Positions 17,883 through 26,336 of a stretch of 64,000 nt of DNA are shown here, piece after piece. The translations under genes and the position numbers were made by a program. The number at the start of each line of letters is the position of its first letter. Positions within the stretch are counted from its first letter, which is position 1. The stretch covers positions 455,227-519,226 of the forward strand of contig NZ_CP101161.1 in NCBI RefSeq assembly GCF_024298865.1, written 5' to 3'. Below the pieces are notes generated by a model that worked only from the letters and a program-made list of their open reading frames with translations, was not told where the DNA came from and made no database searches. Source of the stretch: Halorarius halobius (GTDB lineage: Archaea; Halobacteriota; Halobacteria; Halobacteriales; Haloarculaceae).

Positions 17883-20228
17883 GTGTTCCTCCTCGCTGGC
17901 GTCGCCCGCCTCCGGGCACGACCGTGGCTCCTCGTCGCCGGCGCCGCCGTCGTCGCCTGCGAAGCCGTCGCCTCGTTCGCCGGTCTCGCGGCCGCCGGCC
18001 TCGTCGTCACGTCCTCGCCGGAGACGCCCCTCCAGTATCTCGCGGTCGGCCTGTTCACCGTGGGTCCAGCGCTCGTCGTCCGACCCGTGCCCCTGGCGGT
18101 GCTGTACGCCGCCTGCCGGACGGAGCCGTTCGGCCGCCGCGACGTGCTCCCGGCCGTCGGGTCGGGGTATCCGCGCCTCCTCGCCGGAAGCGCCGCCGGC
18201 CACGCGGCCGCGCTCCTGTTGCTCCCGGCGGCGCTCGTCGTCGCCGCGCCGGTCGTTCTGGTCGGGGTGCAGGTGGCCGCGACGGCCACCGGCGACCCCG
18301 CGGTGCTGTCGGCCCGGCCGCTCCCCGACTCGACGCTTCGCATCCTCGGGATGGGGACGGTCGCCGTCGGCTACGTCCTCGCGTACCTCCCGGTGGCGTT
18401 CGCCGACCTCCGCCTCCTCGACCAGGACGGGCGGCCGACGCGCCGCGAGGTGGCGCGCGCGCCGCTCGACGCGCTCGGCGGCCTGCTCGCGGCCCCACGG
18501 CGCGGCGCCCGCTACCTCCTCGCCCGGTCCGCCGTGACGGTGGTCGCGGCCGGCGTCGGGGTGGCCGCCTTCGCCGTCGGCGTCGAGTCGGGACGCCTCC
18601 CCGGCCCGGCCGTCGGCTGGATGGCCGCGGCGCTGCTGCTGGGCTGGGTCGTCGCGGCGTGCCGGGCGCTCGTGGCCGTCCTCCACGTCGAGACGTACGC
18701 GTCGTCGGTTCGACCGGCCGTCGCGGGCGCCGCGTCCGCGCGACCCCGCCGGTGGCTGGCGGGCGTCGTGCTGGCCGGCCTGCTCGTCACCGCACCCGTG
18801 GTCGCGGCCGGAGCGACGGCCTACGGGAGCGAGGTGTCGACCGCGTACGCCCCCGACTCGCCGCCGACGCCGGCCGCGGACGCGTACGTCTACGAGGGCC
18901 GCATCGCGTTCCAGCACCCCAACGGGACGGAGCGGGAACTGGTCGCCATCCGGGAGGCGACGGCCGGCGAGCGGACCGTCGTGTGGACGGACGACCGGCG
19001 CGGCGGCTATCACATCCAGCGGCGCGCCGTCGCCGACGGCCCGCTCGTCTACCGAGTCGTCAGCGCCGACAGCAGCGACGTGTACCGGACCCTCCGGCGC
19101 GACGACGACCCCGACGAGTGGCGCCACGGCGACGACGACACGCGGACGGTGTACGTGCAGGAGTGGGGCGATATCAGCACCGGCCTGTTCGACCCGGCGG
19201 ACGTCGCGGAGCGGTTCGCCTACCGGCGCGTCGGCACGACGACGTACCGCGGTCGCCCGGCGGTCGCGTACGCGGCGAAGTCGTGGCTGCTCCCCAGGGA
19301 CAGCCACCACCTCCCGGCGCGGGGACGCCTCCTCGTCGCCCGCGAGACGCGCGCGATGCTCCGTCTGAACGTGACCGTGCCGCAGGACGACGGCGCCGTC
19401 CGGTTCGACTACGCGTTCCGGCGGTCCGACGAGCGGGCGACGCGCCGGGCGGCCGAGCGCGTCGTCGCGGCCGTCCGGCGGAACGTCACCGTCGACTCGC
19501 CGCTGTACCCCGACCGCTTCCTCGCCGAGCCGGGGGTCGCCGCGTACCGGTCGGGCCGGGTCGTCGGCGCGGCGTTCCACCTCGACGACGTGGGCGCCAC
19601 CGTCCCGGCGGGTGCTCGCGTCACCGCCGTCGGCGCGAACGGCACGAACTACACGACGACGCTCGGCGCGGCGGTGACGCCGACGGCCGACGACCGACCG
19701 CTCGCGTTCGACATCGCCTTCGAACTCCGAGCCGACGGCACGCTCGTCCGCCGCCGACCGGACGCGCTGGCCGCGATGCCGGAGCGGGAGGGACCGAACG
19801 TCACCCGCTTCGTCGTCCGCGCTCCCTCGGGACCGACGTACGTGGCCGCCAACGTCACGAACGCCCCCCTGCGAACGGTCGCCGTCGACGCCCGGGAGGA
19901 CGCCGGCGACCTGACGTACGCGGCGGTGAGACCCGAACCCGCCGGCGAGGGGCTCCTCAGACTCGAAGTCACCGACGCGCGGACCGGCGAGACGGTGTAC
20001 GACGACCCCGTCCGTGTCGCCGGGACCGGCTACCTGACGTGGCTCGACGACGACACGATGCTGCTCCTGCAACGACGACCCTCGGACGGCCTCGTCGACG
20101 ATGCCGCCGGCAACGAACGCCGCGAGTACGTCGTCCGCGCGTACGGGCCGCGGGGGCTGGTCGCCGAGCGGCGGGTGACGCTCGCTCGCCCGCTGGAGCC
20201 GACGCCGACCCCGACGGCCGGGGCGTGA
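17883..20228 (+). CDS. Large membrane protein with C-terminal exported domain, unknown function
   Basis: A 781-residue protein starting with GTG. The first ~300 residues contain about six membrane helices. A final helix ending near residue 320 (VLAGLLVTAPVVAAGATAYG) precedes a ~450-residue domain that is probably outside the cell and carries several N-glycosylation sequons (NGT, NVT, NYT). This domain begins with a beta-rich region (YVYEGRIAFQHPNGTERELV) reminiscent of haloarchaeal lipoproteins with a LolA/LppX-like fold; that resemblance is weak and unverified. The C-terminus ends in a Pro/Thr-rich stretch. No catalytic motif is recognised. Confidence 0.7.
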   Translation: MFLLAGVARLRARPWLLVAGAAVVACEAVASFAGLAAAGLVVTSSPETPLQYLAVGLFTVGPALVVRPVPLAVLYAACRTEPFGRRDVLPAVGSGYPRLLAGSAAGHAAALLLLPAALVVAAPVVLVGVQVAATATGDPAVLSARPLPDSTLRILGMGTVAVGYVLAYLPVAFADLRLLDQDGRPTRREVARAPLDALGGLLAAPRRGARYLLARSAVTVVAAGVGVAAFAVGVESGRLPGPAVGWMAAALLLGWVVAACRALVAVLHVETYASSVRPAVAGAASARPRRWLAGVVLAGLLVTAPVVAAGATAYGSEVSTAYAPDSPPTPAADAYVYEGRIAFQHPNGTERELVAIREATAGERTVVWTDDRRGGYHIQRRAVADGPLVYRVVSADSSDVYRTLRRDDDPDEWRHGDDDTRTVYVQEWGDISTGLFDPADVAERFAYRRVGTTTYRGRPAVAYAAKSWLLPRDSHHLPARGRLLVARETRAMLRLNVTVPQDDGAVRFDYAFRRSDERATRRAAERVVAAVRRNVTVDSPLYPDRFLAEPGVAAYRSGRVVGAAFHLDDVGATVPAGARVTAVGANGTNYTTTLGAAVTPTADDRPLAFDIAFELRADGTLVRRRPDALAAMPEREGPNVTRFVVRAPSGPTYVAANVTNAPLRTVAVDAREDAGDLTYAAVRPEPAGEGLLRLEVTDARTGETVYDDPVRVAGTGYLTWLDDDTMLLLQRRPSDGLVDDAAGNERREYVVRAYGPRGLVAERRVTLARPLEPTPTPTAGA

Positions 20229-20282
20229 GCGGCCGCGGAACGCACGACTTTTGCGCCTCGGGACACGAACTGGGGGTAACTG

Positions 20283-21275
20283 ATGATCTCGAAGGGCTGT
20301 GAACAGTGCGCCAAGGGCGGGAAGATGGTGCTTTTCGTCTACGGCTACTGCGACCAGCGGGACTGCTTCTACTGCCCGCTGGGCGAGAACCGCAAGAACG
20401 TCACGCAGACGTACGCCAACGAGCGGCCCGTCGAGAGCGACGAGGAAATCATCGAGGAGGCGAAGCGGATGGACGCGCTCGGCACGTCCATCACCGGCGG
20501 CGAACCCCAGGAGGCGATGGAGAAGACCTGCCGCTACCTCCGCCTGCTGAAAGACGAGTTCGGCGAGGACCACCACACGCATCTCTACACCGGCATCACG
20601 GGCGGCCGCGAGAACATGCGCCGCCTGTCGGAGGCGGGGCTCGACGAGATACGGTTCCACCCGCCGTTCGAGCAGTGGGGTGACCTCCACGGCACCGAGT
20701 GGGAGGACATCCTCTACGTCGCCCGCGAGGAGGGCCTCACCCCGGCGTTCGAGATTCCCGGCATCCGCGCCGAAGAGGAGTTCATCGAGTTCCTCGACGA
20801 GGGTGCCGCCGACTTTTGCAACGTCAACGAGTTCGAGATGTCCGACGGCAACTACCGGCGGATGCAGGAGGCCGGCTTCGAGTTGAAGGAGGGCCACATG
20901 AGCGCCGTCGAGGGGAGCCACGACATCCTCGAACGGATGGGCGACCACGAGCGCGTCTACTTCTGTACCAGCGTGTTCAAGGACGCCGCCCAGCACCGCT
21001 CGCGGCTGAAGCGGATGGCCGAGAACATCCGCCGGGAGTTCGACGAGGTGACCGAGGACGGGACGCTCGTCTACGGGAAGGCGTGGGAACCCGAGGCCCG
21101 CCTGCAGGAGTTGGGCGTCCCCGAGGAGTTCTACACCGTGAAATCCGACCACGTCGAACTCGCGTGGTGGCTCCTCGAGGAGATGGTCGAGGAAGGCGAC
21201 GTGGAGAAGGGCGAGATCGTCGAGCAGTACCCGACGTACGACGGCACCGTCGTCGAGCGGACGCCCGTGGCGTAA
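20283..21275 (+). CDS. Radical SAM protein, COG2108-like
   Basis: A 330-residue radical SAM protein. The cluster-binding cysteines are C23, C28 and C31 (CDQRDCFYC), a CX4CX2C spacing instead of the usual CX3CX2C. A second pair, C6 and C9, lies just before it. SITGGEP near residue 70 is the SAM-binding GGE motif. The family is related to pyruvate formate-lyase activating enzymes but has no established substrate. The protein is rich in Glu and has no membrane segment. It sits between two unrelated membrane-protein genes, so context gives no substrate. Confidence 0.85.
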   Translation: MISKGCEQCAKGGKMVLFVYGYCDQRDCFYCPLGENRKNVTQTYANERPVESDEEIIEEAKRMDALGTSITGGEPQEAMEKTCRYLRLLKDEFGEDHHTHLYTGITGGRENMRRLSEAGLDEIRFHPPFEQWGDLHGTEWEDILYVAREEGLTPAFEIPGIRAEEEFIEFLDEGAADFCNVNEFEMSDGNYRRMQEAGFELKEGHMSAVEGSHDILERMGDHERVYFCTSVFKDAAQHRSRLKRMAENIRREFDEVTEDGTLVYGKAWEPEARLQELGVPEEFYTVKSDHVELAWWLLEEMVEEGDVEKGEIVEQYPTYDGTVVERTPVA

Positions 21276-21283
21276 GTCGTGGG

Positions 21284-21949
21284 TCACCGCTCCCCGATGG
21301 CGAAGAACGCCCCGAGCGCCAGCAGTGCGCTCCCGACCAGCAGGCCGAGCGTGGGCGCGCCGGTGAGCGCGAAGTAGCCGACGGCGAGGGCCGCGCCCCC
21401 GAGGGTAACGGCGACGAGCGCGAACTCCAGACGCGGCGCGAGCGGGCCGCCGCGGGTGTCGCGGTAGTCCGCCGCCGCGAGCACTACGACGACGGCGGTG
21501 ACGGCCGAAAGCGCCGGAGACCCGGCGAGGACGCCGACGCCGAGCACGACGAGGCCCGCGACGACGGCGGCCGCCAGCGTCGCGTCCGGCGACAGCGGAT
21601 TCACCGCTTCGCCGTAGCGGGCGTGATACAGTGCGGGCGGAACGCCCGCGATGGCCGCGACGAACAGACCCAACACGGCATCGCCGGTGACGACGCCGTA
21701 GCCCGCCAGCAGGCCGGCGACGATGACGCCGCCGCCGAGTACGAGGTCCGGCGGCAGGACCGCGGTGGGGTCGTCCGACCGGAGGATACCGTAGGCGGTG
21801 AACGCGTACAGCGCGAGCACCGCGACGAGGAAGACGGGCAGGAGGGTGCCCGTCGGCGCGAAGAGGACGCCGAACAGCGCCACCGAAAACGCGAGGACCA
21901 GTCCCACCAGCGGGGCGGCTTCCGGGACGCGGCGGCCGCGGCGCGACAT
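21284..21949 (-). CDS. Polytopic membrane protein, unknown function
   Basis: A 221-residue protein with about seven to eight Ala/Val/Leu/Gly-rich membrane helices and short loops, starting MSRRGRRVPEAAPLVG. An upstream in-frame ATG at 22036 would add an Arg-rich leader and is rejected. It converges with the radical SAM gene (8 bp between stops) and is divergent from the TRAM gene. No motif identifies its function. Confidence 0.65.
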   Translation of the reverse strand: MSRRGRRVPEAAPLVGLVLAFSVALFGVLFAPTGTLLPVFLVAVLALYAFTAYGILRSDDPTAVLPPDLVLGGGVIVAGLLAGYGVVTGDAVLGLFVAAIAGVPPALYHARYGEAVNPLSPDATLAAAVVAGLVVLGVGVLAGSPALSAVTAVVVVLAAADYRDTRGGPLAPRLEFALVAVTLGGAALAVGYFALTGAPTLGLLVGSALLALGAFFAIGER

Positions 21950-22037
21950 ACCGGTCGGAGGGTCGGCCCGGCGGAAACGGTTTCGGTCCCGGCGCGGGCG
22001 GCCGAAACCCGCCACAGGTAGGCGTACCGTACCCACA

Positions 22038-22048
22038 AACGTTTAATC
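22038..22048 (+). promoter_or_regulatory. Promoter (TATA-like) of the TRAM-Tfx pair
   Basis: AACGTTTAATC ends 22 bp before the ATG at 22071. The expected transcript start coincides with the ATG, so the message is probably leaderless. Confidence 0.55.
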
Positions 22049-22070
22049 GGCCCGCCGCCACGTTCCCGGT

Positions 22071-22550
22071 ATGCCCGACTGCCCACTCGCAGACGACTGC
22101 CCCAGCTTTCAGGAGCGTATCGAGGGGATGGGGTGTACGCACTACGGCGACCGGGGCGGCGCCGAGTGGTGCAACCACTACAACCAGCCGATACGCGACC
22201 TGAAGTCCCAGCCCGTGAAACTGGGCGAGGAGATGGTCGTGGAGGTGACCGACATCCACGAGTCCGGCGCCGGCGTCGGCCGCACCGACGACGGGTTCAT
22301 CGTGCTGGTCGACGGCATCTTGCCGGACGCGCGGGCGAAGGTCCGCATCACGAAGGTGCGGTCGAACCACGCCCGCGCCGAGGAGGTCGAACGTCTGGCG
22401 TGGGACCCCGACGGCGAGGACGACGAGGGGGCGGACGAGAGCGAAGCGAGCGACGACGACGAGGAGACGGACGAGGAGTCGACCGACGGACAAGAGGGGC
22501 GGGCGAGCCGCGAGCGGCTGGGCAGCCGCGAGAACTTCTGGGGGTCGTGA
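22071..22550 (+). CDS. TRAM domain protein with Cys-rich N-terminus
   Basis: A 159-residue protein. Residues 1-40 hold four cysteines (C4, C10, C22, C34), a possible metal site. Residues ~50-105 are a TRAM domain, an RNA-binding beta-barrel (EEMVVEVTDIHESGAGVGRTDDGFIVLVDG), as in archaeal RNA-chaperone-like TRAM proteins. The tail is highly acidic and ends with a short Arg-rich patch. The stop codon overlaps the next gene by 4 bp (GTGA), suggesting co-translation with the Tfx regulator. Confidence 0.88.
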   Translation: MPDCPLADDCPSFQERIEGMGCTHYGDRGGAEWCNHYNQPIRDLKSQPVKLGEEMVVEVTDIHESGAGVGRTDDGFIVLVDGILPDARAKVRITKVRSNHARAEEVERLAWDPDGEDDEGADESEASDDDEETDEESTDGQEGRASRERLGSRENFWGS

Positions 22551-23008
22551 CCGACCTGCCGGACCCCGACGCCCTGCTGTCGGAACTGGGGTTCGACGCC
22601 GACGAGAACGTGCTCACCCGGCGGCAGGCGGAGGTGCTGGCGCTCCGCGAGCGGGGCGCCGCCCAGCAGGCCATCGCCGACGAGCTGGGCACCTCGCGGG
22701 CGAACGTCTCCTCCGTCGAGGCCAGCGCCCGCGAGAACGTCCGCAAGGCCCACGAGACGGTGGCGTTCGCGGAGGCGCTCCAGGCGCCCGTCCGCATCAC
22801 CGTCACGGCCGGCACCGACCTCTACGACGTGCCGAGCCGCGTGTTCACCGCCTGCGACGACGCCGACGTGAAGGTGAACCGCACTGCACCCGAACTGATG
22901 AAACTGGTCGCGGACGAGGCGGGCGACGCCATCCAGGGCCGCGAGGTGAAACGCGACATCGTCGTCGGCGTCACCAGCGAGGGACGCGTCCGCGTCCGGA
23001 GCGCCTGA
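22547..23008 (+). CDS. Tfx family DNA-binding transcriptional regulator
   Basis: A 153-residue protein starting with GTG inside the stop codon of the TRAM gene. Residues ~17-60 are a helix-turn-helix (LTRRQAEVLALRERGAAQQAIADELGTSRANVSSVE), and the remainder is the Tfx C-terminal domain. Tfx was described in methanogens as a regulator binding near the molybdenum formylmethanofuran dehydrogenase operon, but haloarchaeal targets are unknown. The overlap with a TRAM RNA-binding protein suggests a joint role, which is inference. Confidence 0.88.
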   Translation: MTDLPDPDALLSELGFDADENVLTRRQAEVLALRERGAAQQAIADELGTSRANVSSVEASARENVRKAHETVAFAEALQAPVRITVTAGTDLYDVPSRVFTACDDADVKVNRTAPELMKLVADEAGDAIQGREVKRDIVVGVTSEGRVRVRSA

Positions 23009-23071
23009 GCTCGTTTCCGGGCTCGTTTCGAGGGGTAGATTCTTGAGCGTGAGTTCCGACCGTGTGAACCG

Positions 23072-24262
23072 ATGGCACAGTTCGGGACGGGGCTCGACCG
23101 GGGGGACGACGGGGCGGCGGTCGCCCGGCGGGCGACGCGGGCCGCGCTGTCGGGGGTCGACGGCGACCCCGCGTACAGCGTCGTCTTCTGTTCGAGCCGC
23201 TACGACTACGAGACCGTCGTCGAGGGCGTGCGCGAGGAGACGGGCGAGGCACCGCTCGTCGGCTGTTCGTCGGCCGGCGAGTTCACCGACCGGCGGGTCG
23301 CGGACGGGAGCGTCGCGGTCGCCGTGGGCGGGGGCGGGGGCCACCGGTTCTTCACCGGACTCGGCACCGGCCTCCGCGACGACGAGACGGCGGCCGTCCG
23401 CGAGGCGGCGGGGTCGCTCCCGACGCAGGTGCCCGACTACCCTCACCGGTCGGTCGTGAACCTCCACGACGGGCTCGCGGGGAAAGGCGAGGAGCTGTCG
23501 CTGACGTGTCTCAACGCGCTCGGGCAGAACGTGCGGTTCGCCGGCGGCTCCGCGGGCGACGACCTGAACATGGAGCGGACCTGCGTGTTCCGCGACGACA
23601 CCGTCGCCGAGGACGCCGTCGCCCTAGGCCAGTTCGCGTCGACATCGCCGCCGGTCATCAGCGTCGAGCACGGCCACGAACCCATCTCGCCGCCGCTGAC
23701 GGTCACCCGTGCGGAGGGGAACACGGTCCACGAACTCGACGGCCGGCCCGCCTTCGAAGTCTGGAAGGAACACGTCGCCGGGCGGGTCCGCGAGGAGATG
23801 GACTGCCACGTCGAGAACCTCGACCCGGGCACCGACGCGTTCGCGGCGGCGCTGACCAACTACGTGTTCGGTCTCGAGACGGGGACCGGGCTGAAGATAC
23901 GCTGGCCGGGGCCGACGACGCGGGCGGACGGCCCCATCGAGTTCACCTGCTCGATTCCGGAAGGGACGGTGCTACGCGTCGCCGCGAGTTCGACCGACGA
24001 GCAGGTGGCGTCGGCCCGCGAGGCCGCCCGGTCGGCCGCCGAGTTGGCCGGCGACACCGACGTGGCCGGCGCGCTCGTGTTCGACTGCATCTGTCGCTCC
24101 ACGTCGCTCGGCGACCGCTTCGCCGAGGCCGTCGACGCCATCGACGACGAACTCGGCGTCCCCTTCATCGGGTTCGAGACGTACGGCGAGATGGCGATGG
24201 AGCGGGGCCAGTTGAGCGGCTACCACAACACCACGACGGTCATCATGCTGCTCCCCGAGTGA
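23072..24262 (+). CDS. FIST domain sensor protein
   Basis: A 396-residue protein made only of FIST N (about 30-225) and FIST C (about 230-370) domains. Family motifs include VVFCSSRYDY, LVGCSSAGEF, RFAGGSAGDDL and FDCICRSTSLG near the C-terminus. FIST domains are predicted small-ligand sensors and often precede kinases or chemoreceptors in the same polypeptide. Here the sensor is a separate protein whose stop codon overlaps the start of a histidine kinase by one base, which strongly suggests a two-protein sensing unit. Confidence 0.9.
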   Translation: MAQFGTGLDRGDDGAAVARRATRAALSGVDGDPAYSVVFCSSRYDYETVVEGVREETGEAPLVGCSSAGEFTDRRVADGSVAVAVGGGGGHRFFTGLGTGLRDDETAAVREAAGSLPTQVPDYPHRSVVNLHDGLAGKGEELSLTCLNALGQNVRFAGGSAGDDLNMERTCVFRDDTVAEDAVALGQFASTSPPVISVEHGHEPISPPLTVTRAEGNTVHELDGRPAFEVWKEHVAGRVREEMDCHVENLDPGTDAFAAALTNYVFGLETGTGLKIRWPGPTTRADGPIEFTCSIPEGTVLRVAASSTDEQVASAREAARSAAELAGDTDVAGALVFDCICRSTSLGDRFAEAVDAIDDELGVPFIGFETYGEMAMERGQLSGYHNTTTVIMLLPE

Positions 24263-25506
24263 TGCAACTGACAGAGGACCGCGTGGGGTACGACGAACTG
24301 GTCGCCGGCATCAGCGAGACGGTGGGCTACCAGCGGGCCGAGGAGGTGGTGGCGGCCGCCGCCGAGCAGGTCGGTCTGCAGGCCGACGCCGAGTACGGCC
24401 ACGGCGACGCGGAGACCATCTGCCGGGTCATCGCCGACGAGCACGACCAGTCGCTGTCGCTCGTGGCGAACACGCTCCGCAACCGCATCCGCCTGCGTCG
24501 GCTGGAGGGGACCGACACGACGGCCACCTCGCTGTTCGAGCGGACGACCGACGCCGTCGTCGAACTCGGCTTCGACGGGAAGCCGGTCGTCAGGCGCGTC
24601 AACGAGAAGTTCACGCGGGCGTTCGACGTCGACCCGGCCCGGGTCGTGGGCGAGCCAGTCACCGGGCTGGACGTGCCGCCCGGCGACGCCGACCAGTGGA
24701 CAGACGTCCTCTCGCAGGTGCGCGCCGGCGAGGACATCGACATCGAGGTGCGGGACGACGACCGGGCCTACCGGCTCCGGGGCGTCGGGCTCGTCGAGCC
24801 GGACGGCGTCTCCGTCGCCTACTTCGTCTACACCGACATCACCGAGCAGAAGCGCCGCGAGGCGGAACTTCGGCGGCGAAACGAGCATCTGGAGGCGTTC
24901 GCCTCCATCGTCAGCCACGACCTGCGGAACCCGCTGAACATCGCGGAGGGCTACTTCGAGCTGGCCCGGTCGAACGCCGACGTGCCACACGCCGAGGAGA
25001 TAGCCGAGGCGCACGAGCGGATGGGCGCCATCATCGACGACATGCTGACGCTCGCGCGGCTCGGCCAGACCATCAGCGAGCCCGAGCCTGTCGACCTGGC
25101 TCCCGCCGCCCGCGAGGCGTGGGAGCACGTCGAGACGCCCGCAGCCGACCTCTCGGTACCGGACGCGACCGTGCAGTCCGACCGGAGCCGTCTGCTCGCG
25201 CTGTTCGAGAACCTGTTCCGGAACGCCATCGAGCACGGCCGCCCGGCGGACGACGCCGGACGGCCGCTCGCGGTCCGCGTCGGCCTCGACGGCGACTGCC
25301 TGTTCGTCGCCGACGACGGCGTCGGCATCCCGGCCGACGAGCGCGACGCGGTGCTGGATGCCGGCCACACCTCCAACGAGGAGGGCACCGGACTGGGGCT
25401 GTTCATCGTCAAGGAGATCGCGCAAGCACACGGCTGGTCGGTCGCCGTCACCGAGAGCGAGGCCGACGGCGCCCGCTTCGAGTTCACCGGCGTCGAGCGG
25501 GCCTGA
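24262..25506 (+). CDS. PAS-containing histidine kinase coupled to FIST protein
   Basis: A 414-residue soluble sensor kinase. Residues 1-~85 are an uncharacterised helical domain. A PAS domain spans about 95-200, the HisKA phosphoacceptor is the His in IVSHDLRNPLN (about residue 218), and a HATPase domain follows with N box (NLFRNAIEH, ~317), G1 (DDGVGIP) and G2 (GTGLGLFIVKEI). There is no membrane helix, so the signal is cytoplasmic. The start ATG lies in TGATG with the FIST stop. No response regulator is adjacent. Confidence 0.92.
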   Translation: MQLTEDRVGYDELVAGISETVGYQRAEEVVAAAAEQVGLQADAEYGHGDAETICRVIADEHDQSLSLVANTLRNRIRLRRLEGTDTTATSLFERTTDAVVELGFDGKPVVRRVNEKFTRAFDVDPARVVGEPVTGLDVPPGDADQWTDVLSQVRAGEDIDIEVRDDDRAYRLRGVGLVEPDGVSVAYFVYTDITEQKRREAELRRRNEHLEAFASIVSHDLRNPLNIAEGYFELARSNADVPHAEEIAEAHERMGAIIDDMLTLARLGQTISEPEPVDLAPAAREAWEHVETPAADLSVPDATVQSDRSRLLALFENLFRNAIEHGRPADDAGRPLAVRVGLDGDCLFVADDGVGIPADERDAVLDAGHTSNEEGTGLGLFIVKEIAQAHGWSVAVTESEADGARFEFTGVERA

Positions 25507-25550
25507 CCCGGAGCGGTCAGCTATTTGGGCCGCCGGCCACACGACCGCGT

Positions 25551-26336
25551 ATGGACCTCGGACTCGACGACGACGCGGCACTGGTGACCGCCGGCTCCTC
25601 GGGGCTCGGACTGGCCTCCGCGGAGGCGCTCGCCCGCGAGGGCTGTCACGTCGCGGTGTGTGGCACGACGCCCGACCACGTCGACGACGCGCGCGACCGG
25701 TTGGAAGCGACCGGCGACGGCGACGTGCTGGCGATGGAGGCCGACATCACCGACAAGGCCGACGTGGAGTCGTTCGTCGACGCGACGGTCGATTCGTTCG
25801 GCGGCCTCGACCACGTCGTGACGAGTGCTGGCGGCCCCCCGTCGGGCCCGTTCCTCGACACGGCGGACCGCGACTGGTACACGGCCTACGACCTGCTGGT
25901 GATGAGCGTCGTCTGGACGACCCGTGCGGCCCACCCGCATCTCGAACAGGGTGGCGGCACGGTCACGAACATCACCTCCCGCTCGGTGAAGGAGGTCATC
26001 GACGACCTGGTGCTGTCGAACTCGGTGCGGCGGGCGGTCATCGGCCTGATGAAGACGCAGGCCCGCGAGTTCGCCCCGGAGGTCCGGGTCAACGCCGTCC
26101 TGCCGGGTGCCCACGAGACCTCACGCATCGAGGAGCTGGTCGAGCAGAGCGTCGAACGCGGCGAGTTCGACGACTACGAGGCCGGTCTCGGTTCGTGGTC
26201 CGAGGGCATCCCGCTCGAACGGGTGGGCGACCCCGCGGAACTCGGCGCGACGGTGGCGTGGCTGGCCTCCGACGCCGCTTCCTACGTCACCGGCGCGGCC
26301 GTGCCGGTCGACGGCGGGAGCACCCGCTCGGCCTAA
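25551..26336 (+). CDS. SDR family oxidoreductase with altered catalytic residues
   Basis: Short-chain dehydrogenase/reductase of 261 residues with an N-terminal nucleotide motif TAGSSGLG (13-20), the NADP/NAD acidic region (ADITDKADV) and the C-terminal PVDGGSTRSA. The serine of the active site is present in NITSRSVKE. At the place of the usual YxxxK motif the sequence reads LSNSVRRAVIG, so aligning on the following Gly gives Ser in place of Tyr and Arg in place of Lys. It may belong to a divergent SDR group with a different mechanism, or may not be a classical reductase. Confidence 0.85.
   Translation: MDLGLDDDAALVTAGSSGLGLASAEALAREGCHVAVCGTTPDHVDDARDRLEATGDGDVLAMEADITDKADVESFVDATVDSFGGLDHVVTSAGGPPSGPFLDTADRDWYTAYDLLVMSVVWTTRAAHPHLEQGGGTVTNITSRSVKEVIDDLVLSNSVRRAVIGLMKTQAREFAPEVRVNAVLPGAHETSRIEELVEQSVERGEFDDYEAGLGSWSEGIPLERVGDPAELGATVAWLASDAASYVTGAAVPVDGGSTRSA

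Noticed and set aside
17859..22493. A 1544-codon reading frame on the minus strand across the large membrane-protein, radical SAM, membrane and TRAM genes.
   Set aside because: It is antisense to several genes with clear domain motifs, is Arg/Asp/Val/Gly-rich without any recognisable domain, and is the expected by-product of very high GC content.
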